This document shows, one piece after another, positions 1 through 10,390 of a DNA stretch of 64,000 nucleotides. Origin of the DNA: Saccharomycopsis crataegensis (taxonomy: Eukaryota; Ascomycota; Saccharomycetes; Ascoideales; Saccharomycopsidaceae); contig NW_027043829.1 in the NCBI RefSeq assembly GCF_037102585.1, positions 3,534,001 through 3,598,000 on the forward strand. Direction: 5' to 3'. Under the pieces are notes generated by a model that was not told the origin of the DNA, made no database searches, and worked only from the letters and a program-made list of their open reading frames with translations. The first letter of the stretch is position 1; every line of letters starts with the position of its first letter. The position numbers and the translations under genes are program-made.

Positions 1-1
1 A

Positions 2-1132
2 AAGAAGTTGGTGGAACATAAAGAATGGGACTCCCGGTTAAAGAAAACAAGATTAGATATAAGATCTCTAGACAAAGATTATGAGAAAACTGAGAATGAC
101 ATCAAGGCATTGCAAAGTGTGGGGCAAATCATTGGTGAAGTTTTGAAAGCATTGACCGAAGAAAAATATATTGTCAAGGCTGCCAATGGACCAAGATATA
201 TTGTTGGTTGTAGAAGCACGATAAATAAAGAGAAATTGGTGAAAGGGGTGAGAGTGGCATTGGATATAACTACATTGACTATAATGAGAATTTTGCCGAG
301 AGAAGTCGACCCATTGGTGTACAATATGACTACGTTCAAAGCAGGGGAAATCTCCTTCAATAGCGTTGGTGGGTTAACCGATCAGATTAGAGAATTGAGA
401 GAAGTCATTGAACTACCATTGAAAAATCCAGAATTGTTTTTAAGAGTAGGTATCAAACCTCCAAAAGGTGTGTTGTTGTACGGTCCACCAGGTACCGGTA
501 AGACCTTATTAGCCAAGGCTGTGGCCGCCACTATTGGTGCAAACTTCATCTTCAGTCCTGCCAGTGCAATTGTAGATAAATATATTGGTGAATCTGCCAG
601 ATTGATCAGAGAAATGTTTGCTTATGCCAAGGAACATGAACCATGTATTATTTTCATGGATGAAGTCGATGCCATTGGTGGTAGAAGATTTTCCGAAGGT
701 ACTTCTGCAGACAGAGAAATTCAAAGAACTTTGATGGAATTGTTGAATCAAATGGACGGTTTTGATTATTTGGGCCAAACTAAGGTCATCATGGCTACAA
801 ATCGACCAGATACTTTGGATCCTGCGTTGTTGAGAGCTGGTAGATTGGATAGAAAGATAGAAATTCCTTTGCCAAATGAAGCTGGTAGATTGGAAGTGTT
901 CAAGATCCATACCGCTAAGATAAATAAACAAGGAGAATTCGATTTTGAAGCTGCCGTGAAAATGAGTGATGGCTTCAACGGTGCCGATATTAGAAACGTT
1001 GTGACAGAAGCTGGGTTCTTTGCTATTAGAGATGACAGGGACTACATTGTTCAAGATGATCTTATGAAGGCTGTAAGAAAAGTCAATGAGGCTAAGAAAT
1101 TGGAAGGTAAATTAGAGTACCAAAAATTATGA
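2..1132 (+). CDS. RPT4: 26S proteasome regulatory ATPase Rpt4 (5' end outside window)
   Basis: This is one of the six AAA+ ATPases of the proteasome 19S base, which unfolds ubiquitylated substrates and feeds them into the 20S core. The frame is already open at base 2, so the gene starts to the left; by comparison with yeast Rpt4 (437 aa) about 60 N-terminal residues are missing. Visible in order are the end of the coiled coil, the OB-fold region, Walker A GPPGTGKT (about 482-505), Walker B IIFMDEVD, the second region of homology [12 protein letters not shown], and the C-terminal end EYQKL. The SRH reads [10 protein letters not shown] where yeast and human Rpt4 have LLRPGRLDRK. It converges with GPH1. 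The family is certain; the Rpt4 assignment rests on the N-terminal [11 protein letters not shown] and [11 protein letters not shown] segments and the C-terminus. Confidence 0.97.
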   Translation, partial: KKLVEHKEWDSRLKKTRLDIRSLDKDYEKTENDIKALQSVGQIIGEVLKALTEEKYIVKAANGPRYIVGCRSTINKEKLVKGVRVALDITTLTIMRILPREVDPLVYNMTTFKAGEISFNSVGGLTDQIRELREVIELPLKNPELFLRVGIKPPKGVLLYGPPGTGKTLLAKAVAATIGANFIFSPASAIVDKYIGESARLIREMFAYAKEHEPCIIFMDEVDAIGGRRFSEGTSADREIQRTLMELLNQMDGFDYLGQTKVIMATNRPDTLDPALLRAGRLDRKIEIPLPNEAGRLEVFKIHTAKINKQGEFDFEAAVKMSDGFNGADIRNVVTEAGFFAIRDDRDYIVQDDLMKAVRKVNEAKKLEGKLEYQKL

Positions 1133-1538
1133 TCCTGAATGTTGCACACGCCTGCTTTTTTTTTTTCACAAAAAAAAATCACTATGTCTTTCTCGTATAT
1201 GCTTTTGTAAAAATGTTTAATGATGTTCTTTCTTTGCTTGCTTTTTGTAAGAACTTGTCTGAAAATTTTAATGTGGCACTAAAAAATCTGATAGAAAGGA
1301 GAGAAAACTACAGTGGTGCACTCTTCTTCGCTTTCAACATCCAAGATTTTACCTTCTCAAAAGAAAAAAGGTTTATTTGATTCTCAAGCGATCAAAAAGG
1401 GAATACACAAACCCTACAACAGCATTAATAGTATGAGTTAATAACACCAAAAATAGTGAGAAAATTAATAGGACAAAAAGAAAAAAAATGAAAAGATATA
1501 ATTTAGAGAATCATAGGTGAGCTAACGAAAACATAGTA
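1133..1538. other. Intergenic, convergent RPT4/GPH1 3' flanks
   Basis: About 400 bases between two stop codons that face each other. The stretch is A/T-rich with T8-T10 and A-runs, as expected for yeast 3' UTRs and polyadenylation signals. A small open frame just after the RPT4 stop has no recognisable protein features and looks fortuitous. I see no RNA gene here. Confidence 0.6.
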
Positions 1539-4151
1539 TCATTTAGATAACGGTTCAATGTTCCATATCATCTCCGCGTATTCCTCAACAGCTCTATCGG
1601 AACTGAAGAAACCCATGTTAGCAACAGAGGTGATACATTTCCGAATCCAGATATCGTGGTCACCCTTGAAAGTTTCATCAATTAACCTTTGTGCTTCCAA
1701 GTATGAATTGAAATCATCAGAAACAATATAGAAATCACTATGATGTCTGATCGAGTCTAACAATGGTTTAAATTCATGGGAATCACCAAATACGTCACCA
1801 TCAATGGCTTGGAATACAGTTTCCAAAGAGCTAGGCAACTTGACATCGAAAAGGTGAGAGGCTCTAACCTTGTCGACATTTTCTGACAAGTGACCAAACA
1901 AGAAAACGTTTTCTTCTCCGATTTCTCTAGCGATTTCCACGGTAGCACCATCTAAGGTACCGATGAGCAAGCCAGCATTCAAGACAAATTTCATGTTTGA
2001 AGTACCAGAAGCCTCAGTACCAGCAGTAGAAATATGCTCGGATATATCCGAAGCTGGAATGATAATTTCGGCCTTAGAAACATTGTAATCTGGGATGAAA
2101 ACACATTGTAAATATTCCCTAGTTTCTGGATCGTTATTGAGAACTTGAGAGACATTGTTAATTAACTTGATAATTCTTTTGGCCATATAGTAACCTGGCG
2201 CAGCTTTACCAGCAAAAATAGAGACTTTTGGTTGGAATTTTTTACGTTCCTCTGGAGAACAAGATTTCAATTGCAAATATCTGTAAATAACTCCAAAAAT
2301 ATTCATTTGCTGTCTCTTGTATTCATGGATTCTCTTGACCTGAATATCAAATAGGAAAGTTGGATCAATTTCATATCCAGTCAAATCCTTAACCAATTTG
2401 GAAAGTCTGGTCTTATTAAATGTCTTAACTTCTTGCCATTTTGATTTGAATTCCTTATCTTCAAGATATTTTTCCAAGTTCTTCAATAAGTTCAAGTCAG
2501 ACAAGTACTCATCTCCGCCCAATTTACTACTAATCAACTCCGCCAATTTAGGATTAGCTTGCTTGAGCCATCTTCTTGGAGTGATACCATTGGTGACATT
2601 ACCAAACTTGTCGCCGCCAAAGACCTTGACAAGGTCTTTAAAGATTGTGAGCTTAATTAAGTCAGAATGCAAAGCGGCAACCCCGTTGACATAATGAGAA
2701 CCAATGACAGCCAAATTAGCCATTTTGACTTGTTTTGGGTTTGACTCCTCAATGATGGAAACACTGGTCATTAGGTTGTTGTCACCAGGGAACTTTTTGG
2801 AAACGCTTTGCAAGAAATAGAAATTGATGTCGTAAATAATTTCCAAATGACGAGGTAATAACTTTTGGAAGATGGTCAATGGCCACTTTTCTAAAGCTTC
2901 TTGCATCACAGTGTGGTTGGTGTAACCGACAGTTCTAACCACAATCTTCCATGCCTCATCCCAGGACAAGCCTTCCAAGTCAACTAATACTCTTTGTAAT
3001 TCTGGAATACACAATGTAGGATGAGTATCATTCAATTGGATAGCCACTTGATCAGGGAATTCCCTCCATGGTCTCTTTGATTTCTTGAAACGACGGATAA
3101 TATCGTGTAAGGATGCAGCGACCCAAAAGTATTGTTGTTTCAATCTCAACTCTTTACCGGCGTCAAAATTATCATTTGGATACAAAACTGCAGTAATAGA
3201 CTCGGCCCGTTGTTGCGCTTCCACAGAGTTTTGGTATTCACCGGAATTGAACTTGGCAAAATCAAATTCATGAGTTGGTCTAGCGGACCATAATCTCAAA
3301 TTGTTGACATTAGCATCAGCTCCATAACCTGGAACTGGAAAATCATAAGCCAATGCCAAAACTCTTTCGCCACCAACCCAAACCTTTTTCTTCTCGGTAG
3401 CCCCTTCGTAAACCGGAACTTCCTCGACATAACCATAGAAATCGACTGGGTACTGGATTTCGGTTCTGACAATTTCCCAAGGGTTAGAATAGGTCAACCA
3501 ATAATCTGGGTACTCAACCTGGTACCCGTTAACAATCTTTTGTGAAAAGATACCATACTCATATCGGATACCATACCCCCAAGCAGCATAATTCAAAGTG
3601 GCAAATGAATCCAAGTAGCAGGCAGCAAGTCTACCCAAACCACCGTTACCGATAGAAATATCTGGTTCTTCTTCAATCAAATCTTCCAAGGAAAAGCCAA
3701 GTTCGGAAACAGACTCTTTTATCGGAGTTCTGAGGCCAGTATTGATCATGGCGTTATCCATAGCCCTCCCCATCAAGAATTCAAAAGACATGTAGTACAC
3801 TCTTTTTTGGTCAAGCATGGTCTGTGTTTGCTGGGTTTGATTCCACTTGATGATAAGCTTATCTCTAATAGCAAGCGAAGAAGCCTGGTAAGCGGCCAAG
3901 TTGTCACAATTATACATTGAGCGGGCCAAAGATGTTTCTACATGGTTGACAAAATCTTTCTCAAAGTCTTCTTTTGTTTTGATATCTTTTCTGGCAAACT
4001 TCTTCCAGATTTCTCTGGATTCCAACGGAATTTGTGACTCGATAGACTTAATTTCGTGGATAGAGAACCCTGTCAATCTTCTCTTGTGCAAAGAGCGTGG
4101 GTCGTTAAGTCCGGCATCGGATTCATCCTGAGAGACTGGGGTGAACGTCAT
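1539..4151 (-). CDS. GPH1: Glycogen phosphorylase
   Basis: This enzyme releases glucose-1-phosphate from glycogen in the cytosol using pyridoxal phosphate. The frame runs further upstream only through non-ATG codons, so the first ATG (4151) gives 870 aa, close to the 902 aa of yeast Gph1. Signatures include the glucan-phosphorylase N-terminal block (YYMSFEFLMGRAMDNAMIN, GNGGLGRLAACYLDS), the nucleotide/glucose block (VQLNDTHPTLCIPELQR-like, read as VAIQLNDTHPT) and the PLP-lysine segment EASGTSNMKF. The loop after the PLP lysine reads VLNAGLLIGTLDGATVE, slightly different from the usual NGGL/DGANVE. It lies tandem to UTP30 and 341 bp downstream of it. A TATA-like TTTATAAA on the gene strand lies at about 4287-4295. 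Confidence 0.97.
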   Translation of the reverse strand: MTFTPVSQDESDAGLNDPRSLHKRRLTGFSIHEIKSIESQIPLESREIWKKFARKDIKTKEDFEKDFVNHVETSLARSMYNCDNLAAYQASSLAIRDKLIIKWNQTQQTQTMLDQKRVYYMSFEFLMGRAMDNAMINTGLRTPIKESVSELGFSLEDLIEEEPDISIGNGGLGRLAACYLDSFATLNYAAWGYGIRYEYGIFSQKIVNGYQVEYPDYWLTYSNPWEIVRTEIQYPVDFYGYVEEVPVYEGATEKKKVWVGGERVLALAYDFPVPGYGADANVNNLRLWSARPTHEFDFAKFNSGEYQNSVEAQQRAESITAVLYPNDNFDAGKELRLKQQYFWVAASLHDIIRRFKKSKRPWREFPDQVAIQLNDTHPTLCIPELQRVLVDLEGLSWDEAWKIVVRTVGYTNHTVMQEALEKWPLTIFQKLLPRHLEIIYDINFYFLQSVSKKFPGDNNLMTSVSIIEESNPKQVKMANLAVIGSHYVNGVAALHSDLIKLTIFKDLVKVFGGDKFGNVTNGITPRRWLKQANPKLAELISSKLGGDEYLSDLNLLKNLEKYLEDKEFKSKWQEVKTFNKTRLSKLVKDLTGYEIDPTFLFDIQVKRIHEYKRQQMNIFGVIYRYLQLKSCSPEERKKFQPKVSIFAGKAAPGYYMAKRIIKLINNVSQVLNNDPETREYLQCVFIPDYNVSKAEIIIPASDISEHISTAGTEASGTSNMKFVLNAGLLIGTLDGATVEIAREIGEENVFLFGHLSENVDKVRASHLFDVKLPSSLETVFQAIDGDVFGDSHEFKPLLDSIRHHSDFYIVSDDFNSYLEAQRLIDETFKGDHDIWIRKCITSVANMGFFSSDRAVEEYAEMIWNIEPLSK

Positions 4152-4492
4152 TGTCAGGCAATGTTGCAAGTTGTTTGGAGGAAGATAAATAAATAAATAG
4201 TAATAGTAATCAGTAAAGACCGATTTTTATTCAAAAGAAGTGAGGCAAACGGAATAAAGAGAAAATAAAATGTCCGGGGAAATCGCTATTTATAAACGCT
4301 GGCTGTCATCCCCCACACAGCGCAAGTCAATCCCTTCTTTTTTTTTTGACGTCTTTTGTGGCCACCACCCGGTGACAACAGCAATCCGAACATGTGCGAA
4401 CATTTGTGCCCCATCCTGCAGCATATCTACAACAGACTAGCAAGGTCTAATAAAGCAGTGTCTATTTTATTGCGGGTAATAATACAGAATTT
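4152..4492. promoter_or_regulatory. GPH1 upstream region
   Basis: 341 bases between the UTP30 stop and the GPH1 ATG. It carries a TATA box in the GPH1 orientation (about 4287-4295) and C-rich patches (TCCCCCAC near 4310, CCCCAT near 4410). The patches resemble but do not match the stress element CCCCT. A T-run with GACGTC lies at about 4338-4355. No gene is visible. Confidence 0.45.
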
Positions 4493-5419
4493 CTAGAAAT
4501 TGTCGTTGTTGTTGCCACTGTCATTGGTGGTTTCGTCTTTGCTAGCCACGTACACCGGCAAACTGGAACTGTCGCTGGTCTTGACATGAATGTTTAAGAT
4601 CCTATTCTTAACAATATTCTTAGGGTCAGCCTTAACAGACGGTCCAAAGCTCATTACAAATCCACCGGATAGCTTGTATTTTTCGCTGGTCAAAAATGCC
4701 ACTACTGCCTCCATGTTGGCCATCACCTCCAGGGATTTCATATCGGTAGTCCCCACCTTGATAGATAAGGTATTCCCATTCTCAGTATAGACCACTGTAG
4801 TGTTTCTCAATATTGACTTCACTTGCTGATAGACATAATAGTTATTCACTTCTTCCTCATCTAGCTCAGCATCCGTTTTCTTATTGACAACTTTATCGAT
4901 CTTCTTCTTTTTCTTAAACTGCTCCAATTTCTCTGGAGAGTTCATTTGGATCATATATGGCACCTTCTTATTCTTTTGATAAAAATTCTTCCCCAAAACA
5001 TCAAATAGTTTGTGATGGATCCGTTGGTCAGCCATTATCACATCATAATCATTGTATATCCCTCTTTGGTATCTTTTATTGTGCATTCTAGACAGAAACT
5101 TCTTCAACCCATATATCCCTTTAAATAAGTGTTCAGTGTCTGAATCGGTAACTTCCAACTGCTTCCTGTATGTCATTGTAGGGTCTTTGGTGATTAACAA
5201 TATTCTTTTGTCCCTGATTTTACCAAATTTGGAAGGTATCTGAATAATTCGTGGGATGTGGTCATTCCTCTTGACTACAGGCTTATCACTGGTTATCATC
5301 AAGTATATTGTTTCATTCTGCTTGTCTTCATTATCAATGTTTTTCTTCTTGGTGTGAGATTTCAACGCTTTGATTGATTGTAGCCCTGTTTGTTCGTAGG
5401 CAGAGTTTAAAAGTAGCAT
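4493..5419 (-). CDS. UTP30: Ribosomal L1-domain ribosome-biogenesis factor Utp30
   Basis: This is a nucleolar L1p/L10e-fold protein associated with 90S/SSU processome particles. Yeast Utp30 is 274 aa; this one is 308 aa. Shared segments are IPRII near residue 55, ILLITKDP, the YNDYDVIMADQRIHHKLFDVLGKNFY block, KKVPYMIQM and the C-terminal ILNIHVKTSDSSSLPVY. The frame is open to about 5509 but without an ATG; the first ATG at 5419 gives an N-terminus aligning with yeast Utp30, so I chose it. A charged K-rich insertion lies near residue 170 and the tail is N/D-rich. The upstream region holds PAC and RRPE boxes, typical of ribosome-biogenesis genes. The paralogue Cic1 has the same fold but is longer and matches less well. 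Confidence 0.9.
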   Translation of the reverse strand: MLLLNSAYEQTGLQSIKALKSHTKKKNIDNEDKQNETIYLMITSDKPVVKRNDHIPRIIQIPSKFGKIRDKRILLITKDPTMTYRKQLEVTDSDTEHLFKGIYGLKKFLSRMHNKRYQRGIYNDYDVIMADQRIHHKLFDVLGKNFYQKNKKVPYMIQMNSPEKLEQFKKKKKIDKVVNKKTDAELDEEEVNNYYVYQQVKSILRNTTVVYTENGNTLSIKVGTTDMKSLEVMANMEAVVAFLTSEKYKLSGGFVMSFGPSVKADPKNIVKNRILNIHVKTSDSSSLPVYVASKDETTNDSGNNNDNF

Positions 5420-5577
5420 TGTTATAGTCTGTGCAATTCCATGAGCCCGATATCTGTACAAAGATAAGCCCAGAGTAAATATGAAGGGTCTATTATGATC
5501 ACTTTCCACTCTCTGTGTGATTTAATCTCAAATAGAAATGAAAAAATGACAAAGAAGAAAAAAAATGAAAATTACTG

Positions 5578-5588
5578 TGAAAAATTTA
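5578..5588. promoter_or_regulatory. RRPE-like box upstream of UTP30
   Basis: TGAAAAATTTA matches the core of the rRNA-processing element (TGAAAATTTT-like). It lies about 160 bp upstream of the UTP30 ATG and 42 bp from a PAC box. This pairing is known for ribosome-biogenesis regulons in yeasts; functional use here is inferred. Confidence 0.6.
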
Positions 5589-5629
5589 TGTTGCGTTTAC
5601 ACGGGTGCATTTTCCCTAGTCTTTTCCAA

Positions 5630-5637
5630 GCGATGAG
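5630..5637 (+). promoter_or_regulatory. PAC box (GCGATGAG) upstream of UTP30
   Basis: An exact GCGATGAG lies about 210 bp upstream of the UTP30 ATG. PAC boxes (bound by Dot6/Tod6-type Myb repressors) mark ribosome-biogenesis and Pol I/III genes, which fits the gene assignment. Confidence 0.7.
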
Positions 5638-6081
5638 AAAAATGCCCCATTTCAAGAGGGATGGCATCTCACGGCCGGCTTTGTGTTCATTCATGGATGG
5701 TTGAGCATTGATAGAGTTTCGTTCGTGAGTAGCACCTTTCCAGTATTTGAGCTGCCATTGGGCTCATTCATCTGGTGCTTTCTGCCATGAATTGGAAGAC
5801 TCCAACGTATAACTCGAATCGCATACCACCATAATAGTATGTCTTAGCTAGTCCAATTATGTACATCCATATAATTATACATTACAACACACAGTCTATT
5901 CTTTGAACAGTTGCTATTTTGAAACTGTATACAAAACCTTTCTCTCTCTCTCTTTGGCTTTTCCGAAAGACTTCAACGAAATAAAACTCTGCACTTGGTG
6001 CGCTGATGCCTTTTAAATAGGGTGCTACGATAGACATGGGAATAAAGTAAATAAATATATTAATCGACCTCAATAAACACT

Positions 6082-9000
6082 TTAAGCAAACTCAACATCA
6101 GATCCCAACACATCAAGCAAATCCGTCACCTCAAAATCACACTCTTCCTTTATACGACCACTGCAGTCTCTTTTATTAGCAATGAGCACAGAATTCACAA
6201 AGCTGCCAGCAGATTGACTTTTAGATATGCACAATGTATTTTGGTTGATATCCTCTTCATCATGTACAACGTTGACAAATGAATTGCTAAGAACATCCAA
6301 AGACGATTTCTCTTCAATTTGAGCATATGTTTTTGGAAAATCAGAGCTTTCAACTTCATATGGACTTTTAGCCCCATCAGAAGGTTTGTTACCACGGTTT
6401 TCATCCCTGTCATCTTCGCTCCAAAGATCAGAACTGTAATTCGATTCATTATCCTCTGAAATTTTCTCGAATCTTCCATAGTTAAAAATATTCACTTCTT
6501 CTTTATCATCTAGATCTTGCTTTGGCACTTCCTTCATTTTGCTGCTTTGCTTCTGCTCATCAATGTTGAGATGGAAAGACTCCATCGCCTGAGATTTTGG
6601 AAGCTCCATTTCCCAAGGCAGTATGAGACGATCCGAAATTTGTTTCTTTTCAATATAAGATGATAACGATGGAAAATGTTCATCTTCTGAATCAATCGAA
6701 TCATCAAGTAGTTCACTACGTCTTACATGAACCTTGCCAAGTTTCCTCTTTTTCCTCTTAGGCACTAGATTGGAATCAGCGTCATTTGATACATTGATCT
6801 CATCCTTTCCGTTATTGAAAGTATTACCCTTTCCCACATTACCAAAAGAAATATCTTTTTCCGCATACAGATTTCCTAAAGTATCATGTGAGCTACGGTG
6901 ATGATATTGGAGATTCTTAGAGGTATATCTAACTGACTTCTCAAGATAATCACCTCTTTGTTGGAAGTTGATCCCCTTAACTCCTATTTCAACAGTTTTA
7001 TTGGAAGATTTTGGAGAACGTTGCTGTATCTTATTCCCTTTCAGTTCTTTTGAACCTGCCCTTTTTCTGGGAATATGTAGTAATCCTTCATGACAACATA
7101 AATGGCGACATTTGTCTTTGTTCTTGCAAGTATGTTTACATTCATAATTACCATCTGATCTTCTTTTATACTCTCCCACTTGTGTTGAAATTGGTGTTTC
7201 ATCTGCTCTGGAATCTATATCAGTAGATATAAGGATCTCTTGCTTTTCAATCCCATTATAATTGTCAAAAGCAGCACTGAATATTGAATCATCAAACTCA
7301 TCATCATCATCATCATCTTCATCATCATCTGAAAAAGGATCCGTCAAAACTGGCTCTTCCACTTCAGGGACAGAAACAATTAATTCGTCAAATACTCTGG
7401 AAGGAATATTCAACTTCAATGCTGCCCAAGTTTTGGTATTGGCAATTACATCACAGGCAATATGAGATCTGATTATTTGATTTTTTTTGCGTATTTTGGC
7501 AGTAATGCTAAATACCTTTGGAGATTCAAGCTTTCCGCACATAATCCTTCTAAAATCAACTAGTTCACCATCGCTTATTTCTGTAACAATATTCACCATA
7601 ACAAACTGCTTATGCCAATGGGTTACTTTCACACCCTGTAAGCACTGAACATTAACATTAAACGATATAGTGATGTAATCTAAGTCTTTGGATATTTCAT
7701 GGGAGACGAGGCGGCACGAAATTGAAAACTTTGGAATTGAAGCAACATCTTTTAAAATCTTGTTTCCGTGACCCGGTTTCAATCCCAAGTAGTATTCGAT
7801 TTTAGAAGCATCTAGTTGGGAAACTTGTTCGAAATTCATAATATTATGATTGATGAACTTTCTAACATACTTGAGACCAATCCCATCCAATTGTTTCAAC
7901 ATCATTCCAGAGTCTTCCCAACATTTCCCACAAACGGATCGTCCGAGTTTCAAAATGTTGAGCAATGATATGGAATCCTTCTTCTCAGTGAAGGCATCCG
8001 CCATGCACTTAATCAATCTAGGACATTGTTTCAACAAATATAATTTTTCCCCATTGAAATTGAAATATAGACCGAAAGATCCCTTATAGTTTGGAAATTC
8101 AAGTCCTCCAAGTTCATATTGAAGCAACAAGGATATTTTGTAAGTCTGTGGATAAGACGAACCAAGGATTTTGGGTGGAGGAAACTTCAATAAATTTGAT
8201 GAAGCAATTTCCTTATACAATTTTTTTTCCATATGTTTGATTTTGAGATCTTTAAATTCTGTGGCCTGGCATAGCAAATCGAAAACCGAAGAAAAGTTCA
8301 ACTTTGAAGGACTGTTAATAATTTTTTTCATAGTTTCAAAGGAAACATAATGGTGTGACATTGCATTGCCATAAGCAGTACTTTTGTAGGTTCTTGTGAA
8401 TTTATCATAGTCAAGTATTTGATTTTCCCGGAGGATTTCCAATTGTTTTTGACAAAATAATGCCAATCTGGTATCTATATCAATGACTCTCAAACCTTGA
8501 ATTTCGCTATATGCAATCGGATTCGATTTATACCTGGTATAGAAATAGGTGGAGGCTATCCAATCGACGGCCGTTTCCACTGTTGTTATTGTTTTCAAGC
8601 AAACTTCTGCTGCTAAATTCTCAAATAAATTTAAATGCAAACTACTTTCTAATTTTTCGGTACCCTCGATTAATCTTTCATATCTGTTCTTATTTTTCTC
8701 CTCGGTCATGATAACAGCAACACCCTCAGTTTCGAACTGTGGCCTGCCAGCTCTCCCAATCATTTGCAAGATATCCAATTCTGAGTATTCACTGAACTGA
8801 CCCTCATTCCAATATCTTGTTCCTTTAATAATCACCAAATACGCGGGTAAATTAACACCGACTGCCAAAGTGGAGGTAGAGCATAATATTTTAATATTTC
8901 CATTAATGAAGTTATTTTCAACAGCTAAGCGATCTTTATATGATATTCCAGCATGATGAAATGCCACACCTTTGCTTATAAGCTTAGAAATTTCCTTATC

Positions 9001-10390
9001 TTGTACCTTGATTAGGTCTTTTAAGTTATGCAGTTCAAAGCCCAAATTGTTGCTGAGGAAGGTAGCTGTATTAAATGCAATTTTTCTAGTAGGGCAAAAA
9101 ATCAATACGGGTTTACCAAGACTCTTCTCTCTGATTATCTCTAAAAGTCTGTTGTTGAGGGAAAAATCGAACTGAAAATCATTCTTCCCATGATTCCTGA
9201 ACCCATAAACAGTTCGTAGCAACTTTACCGGCTTATACTCTTCTCCAAAAATCATAGTAACAGCAGGCTCTGAGGAGCCCTTCGATGTTTTTCTGAGCCA
9301 TTTAGATATATCGTTTATGTTTGGAACGGTGGCTGAAAGTGCAATGATTCTCAATTGGTCACATAATCTCTTCATTCTGGTGGTGACCACCTCTAGTGTT
9401 GAGCCTCTATCATCTTTCAATATATGGACTTCATCAATCAATAATAGTTTTACCAAATCGAAAAGTTTGATAAAGTCAAACCACCTTCGAGTCAATAAAT
9501 CCCATTTTTCTGGAGTTGAAATAATAATGTTAGATTTCTTCACACTTTCAGTCTCAAAAGAGGATGTGTCGCTGGTCAACATTCCTACGGAAATGTTCAA
9601 AGGAGCAAATTTTTTTTTCCAATCTTCACATCTTTCTGTGCACAATGCCTTTGTTGGCGCAATATATAGAACTTTCATGTTATTGTTAAGGTCTATCTTG
9701 TTGTTCTTGAGAAACAATCTTATTATACCTAGTTCGAAAAGAACTGTTTTACCAGAGCCTGTTGGTGAGGTAATAACACAATTGTAAGGGGTATTGAAAA
9801 TATCTTGGAAGGCCTCGGTTTGCATTCTATTGAATGAGCTGAAAGGAAAGATCCCCCTTATCCTGTTAGGCAAAGAAGAAAGAAAGTCAACTGGTATATT
9901 CGACCCATGTTTCCTAGATTTTACGTTTTGGTAATCTTCATAGCTATTTGATCTTAGATAATATAGGCTTTGTGGTGGTCCTGGGGGGCAGGAGCCTGTA
10001 TCTCCGTAACTTGTGAGCTCATCATGGATACCTGAATAAGCGCCATCATTGGAAGCTTTGAAATCCGCACCCAGAAGACGGTAAGCGCCATTTCGCTCCT
10101 CAGATGAGGCGAATTGAGTTTCATTATTGTCATAATTTTGCGATAACTGGTGTTGATTGTTGACATTTGTTTGAAAGATACCTTGATGTTTGTCAGCAGG
10201 AAGCCGTTCACTATTTCTCGAAAAATTGCCACTTTGAGAAATGACAGGTGGGGGGTTTTCTGAAACCGCTATAGTTAATAATTTAATCTATTGGGATTTT
10301 CATCACACTGAGGTCAATATAATCACCATGTATATCATTCTGATCTCCATTTTGCAAATAATCTTGCAAGTACTCTAAAAAGTTTGGCAT
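6082..10390 (-). CDS. HFM1: Meiotic DNA helicase Mer3/Hfm1, two exons
   Basis: This is the ZMM helicase that extends D-loops and promotes interfering crossovers. Exon 1 is 10390-10327 (ATG at 10390) and exon 2 is 10259-6082, about 1413 aa (yeast 1187). Ski2-like/Brr2-type domains are visible: SPTGSGKT (motif I), DEVH (motif II), LSATVPN (III), AFHHAG and QMIGRAGRPQF (VI), followed by winged-helix and Sec63-like regions. A Cys/His cluster (YECKHTCKNKDKCRHLCC) and the end LLDVLGSDVEF both align with yeast Mer3. Without exon 1 the frame has no ATG before the Walker motif, but exon 2 stays open upstream to 10268. The donor is not GTATGT: GTGATT (10326) or GTGTGA (10308) are the only phase-correct choices. 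The branch is TATTAAC and the acceptor is TTTCAG (10260) or TATAG (10269). An acidic D-rich stretch lies near 7300. Confidence 0.93.
10260..10326 (-). other. Probable MER3 intron, non-consensus donor
   Basis: Read on the minus strand: GTGATT donor, TATTAAC branch and TTTCAG acceptor, 67 nt. It bridges in-frame stops and joins a 21-codon first exon to the long exon in phase. An alternative donor GTGTGA at 10308 and acceptor TATAG at 10269 keep the same phase. S. cerevisiae MER3 also has a 5' intron with an unusual donor, spliced only with Mer1. Confidence 0.65.

Larger units (their letters stand above)
5420..6081. promoter_or_regulatory. UTP30 upstream region / MER3 3' flank
   Basis: 660 bases between the UTP30 ATG and the MER3 stop, both genes on the minus strand. 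It contains an RRPE-like and a PAC box (listed separately) and a CT-repeat at about 5941-5954. Short open frames lie near 5500-5700 and 5880-6070, but none has recognisable protein features. I see nothing else. Confidence 0.5.

Noticed and set aside
1129-1380. 83-codon frame overlapping the RPT4 stop
   Set aside because: A/T-rich 3' flank, T-run-coded Phe stretch, no family features.
6082-6110. Possible missing C-terminus of MER3
   Set aside because: The end LGSDVEF aligns with the end of yeast Mer3 (LGSDIEF), so the gene is complete.
9954-10232. 92-codon minus-strand frame next to MER3
   Set aside because: It lies in another frame of the MER3 exon 2 extension, which continues in phase to the conserved helicase.
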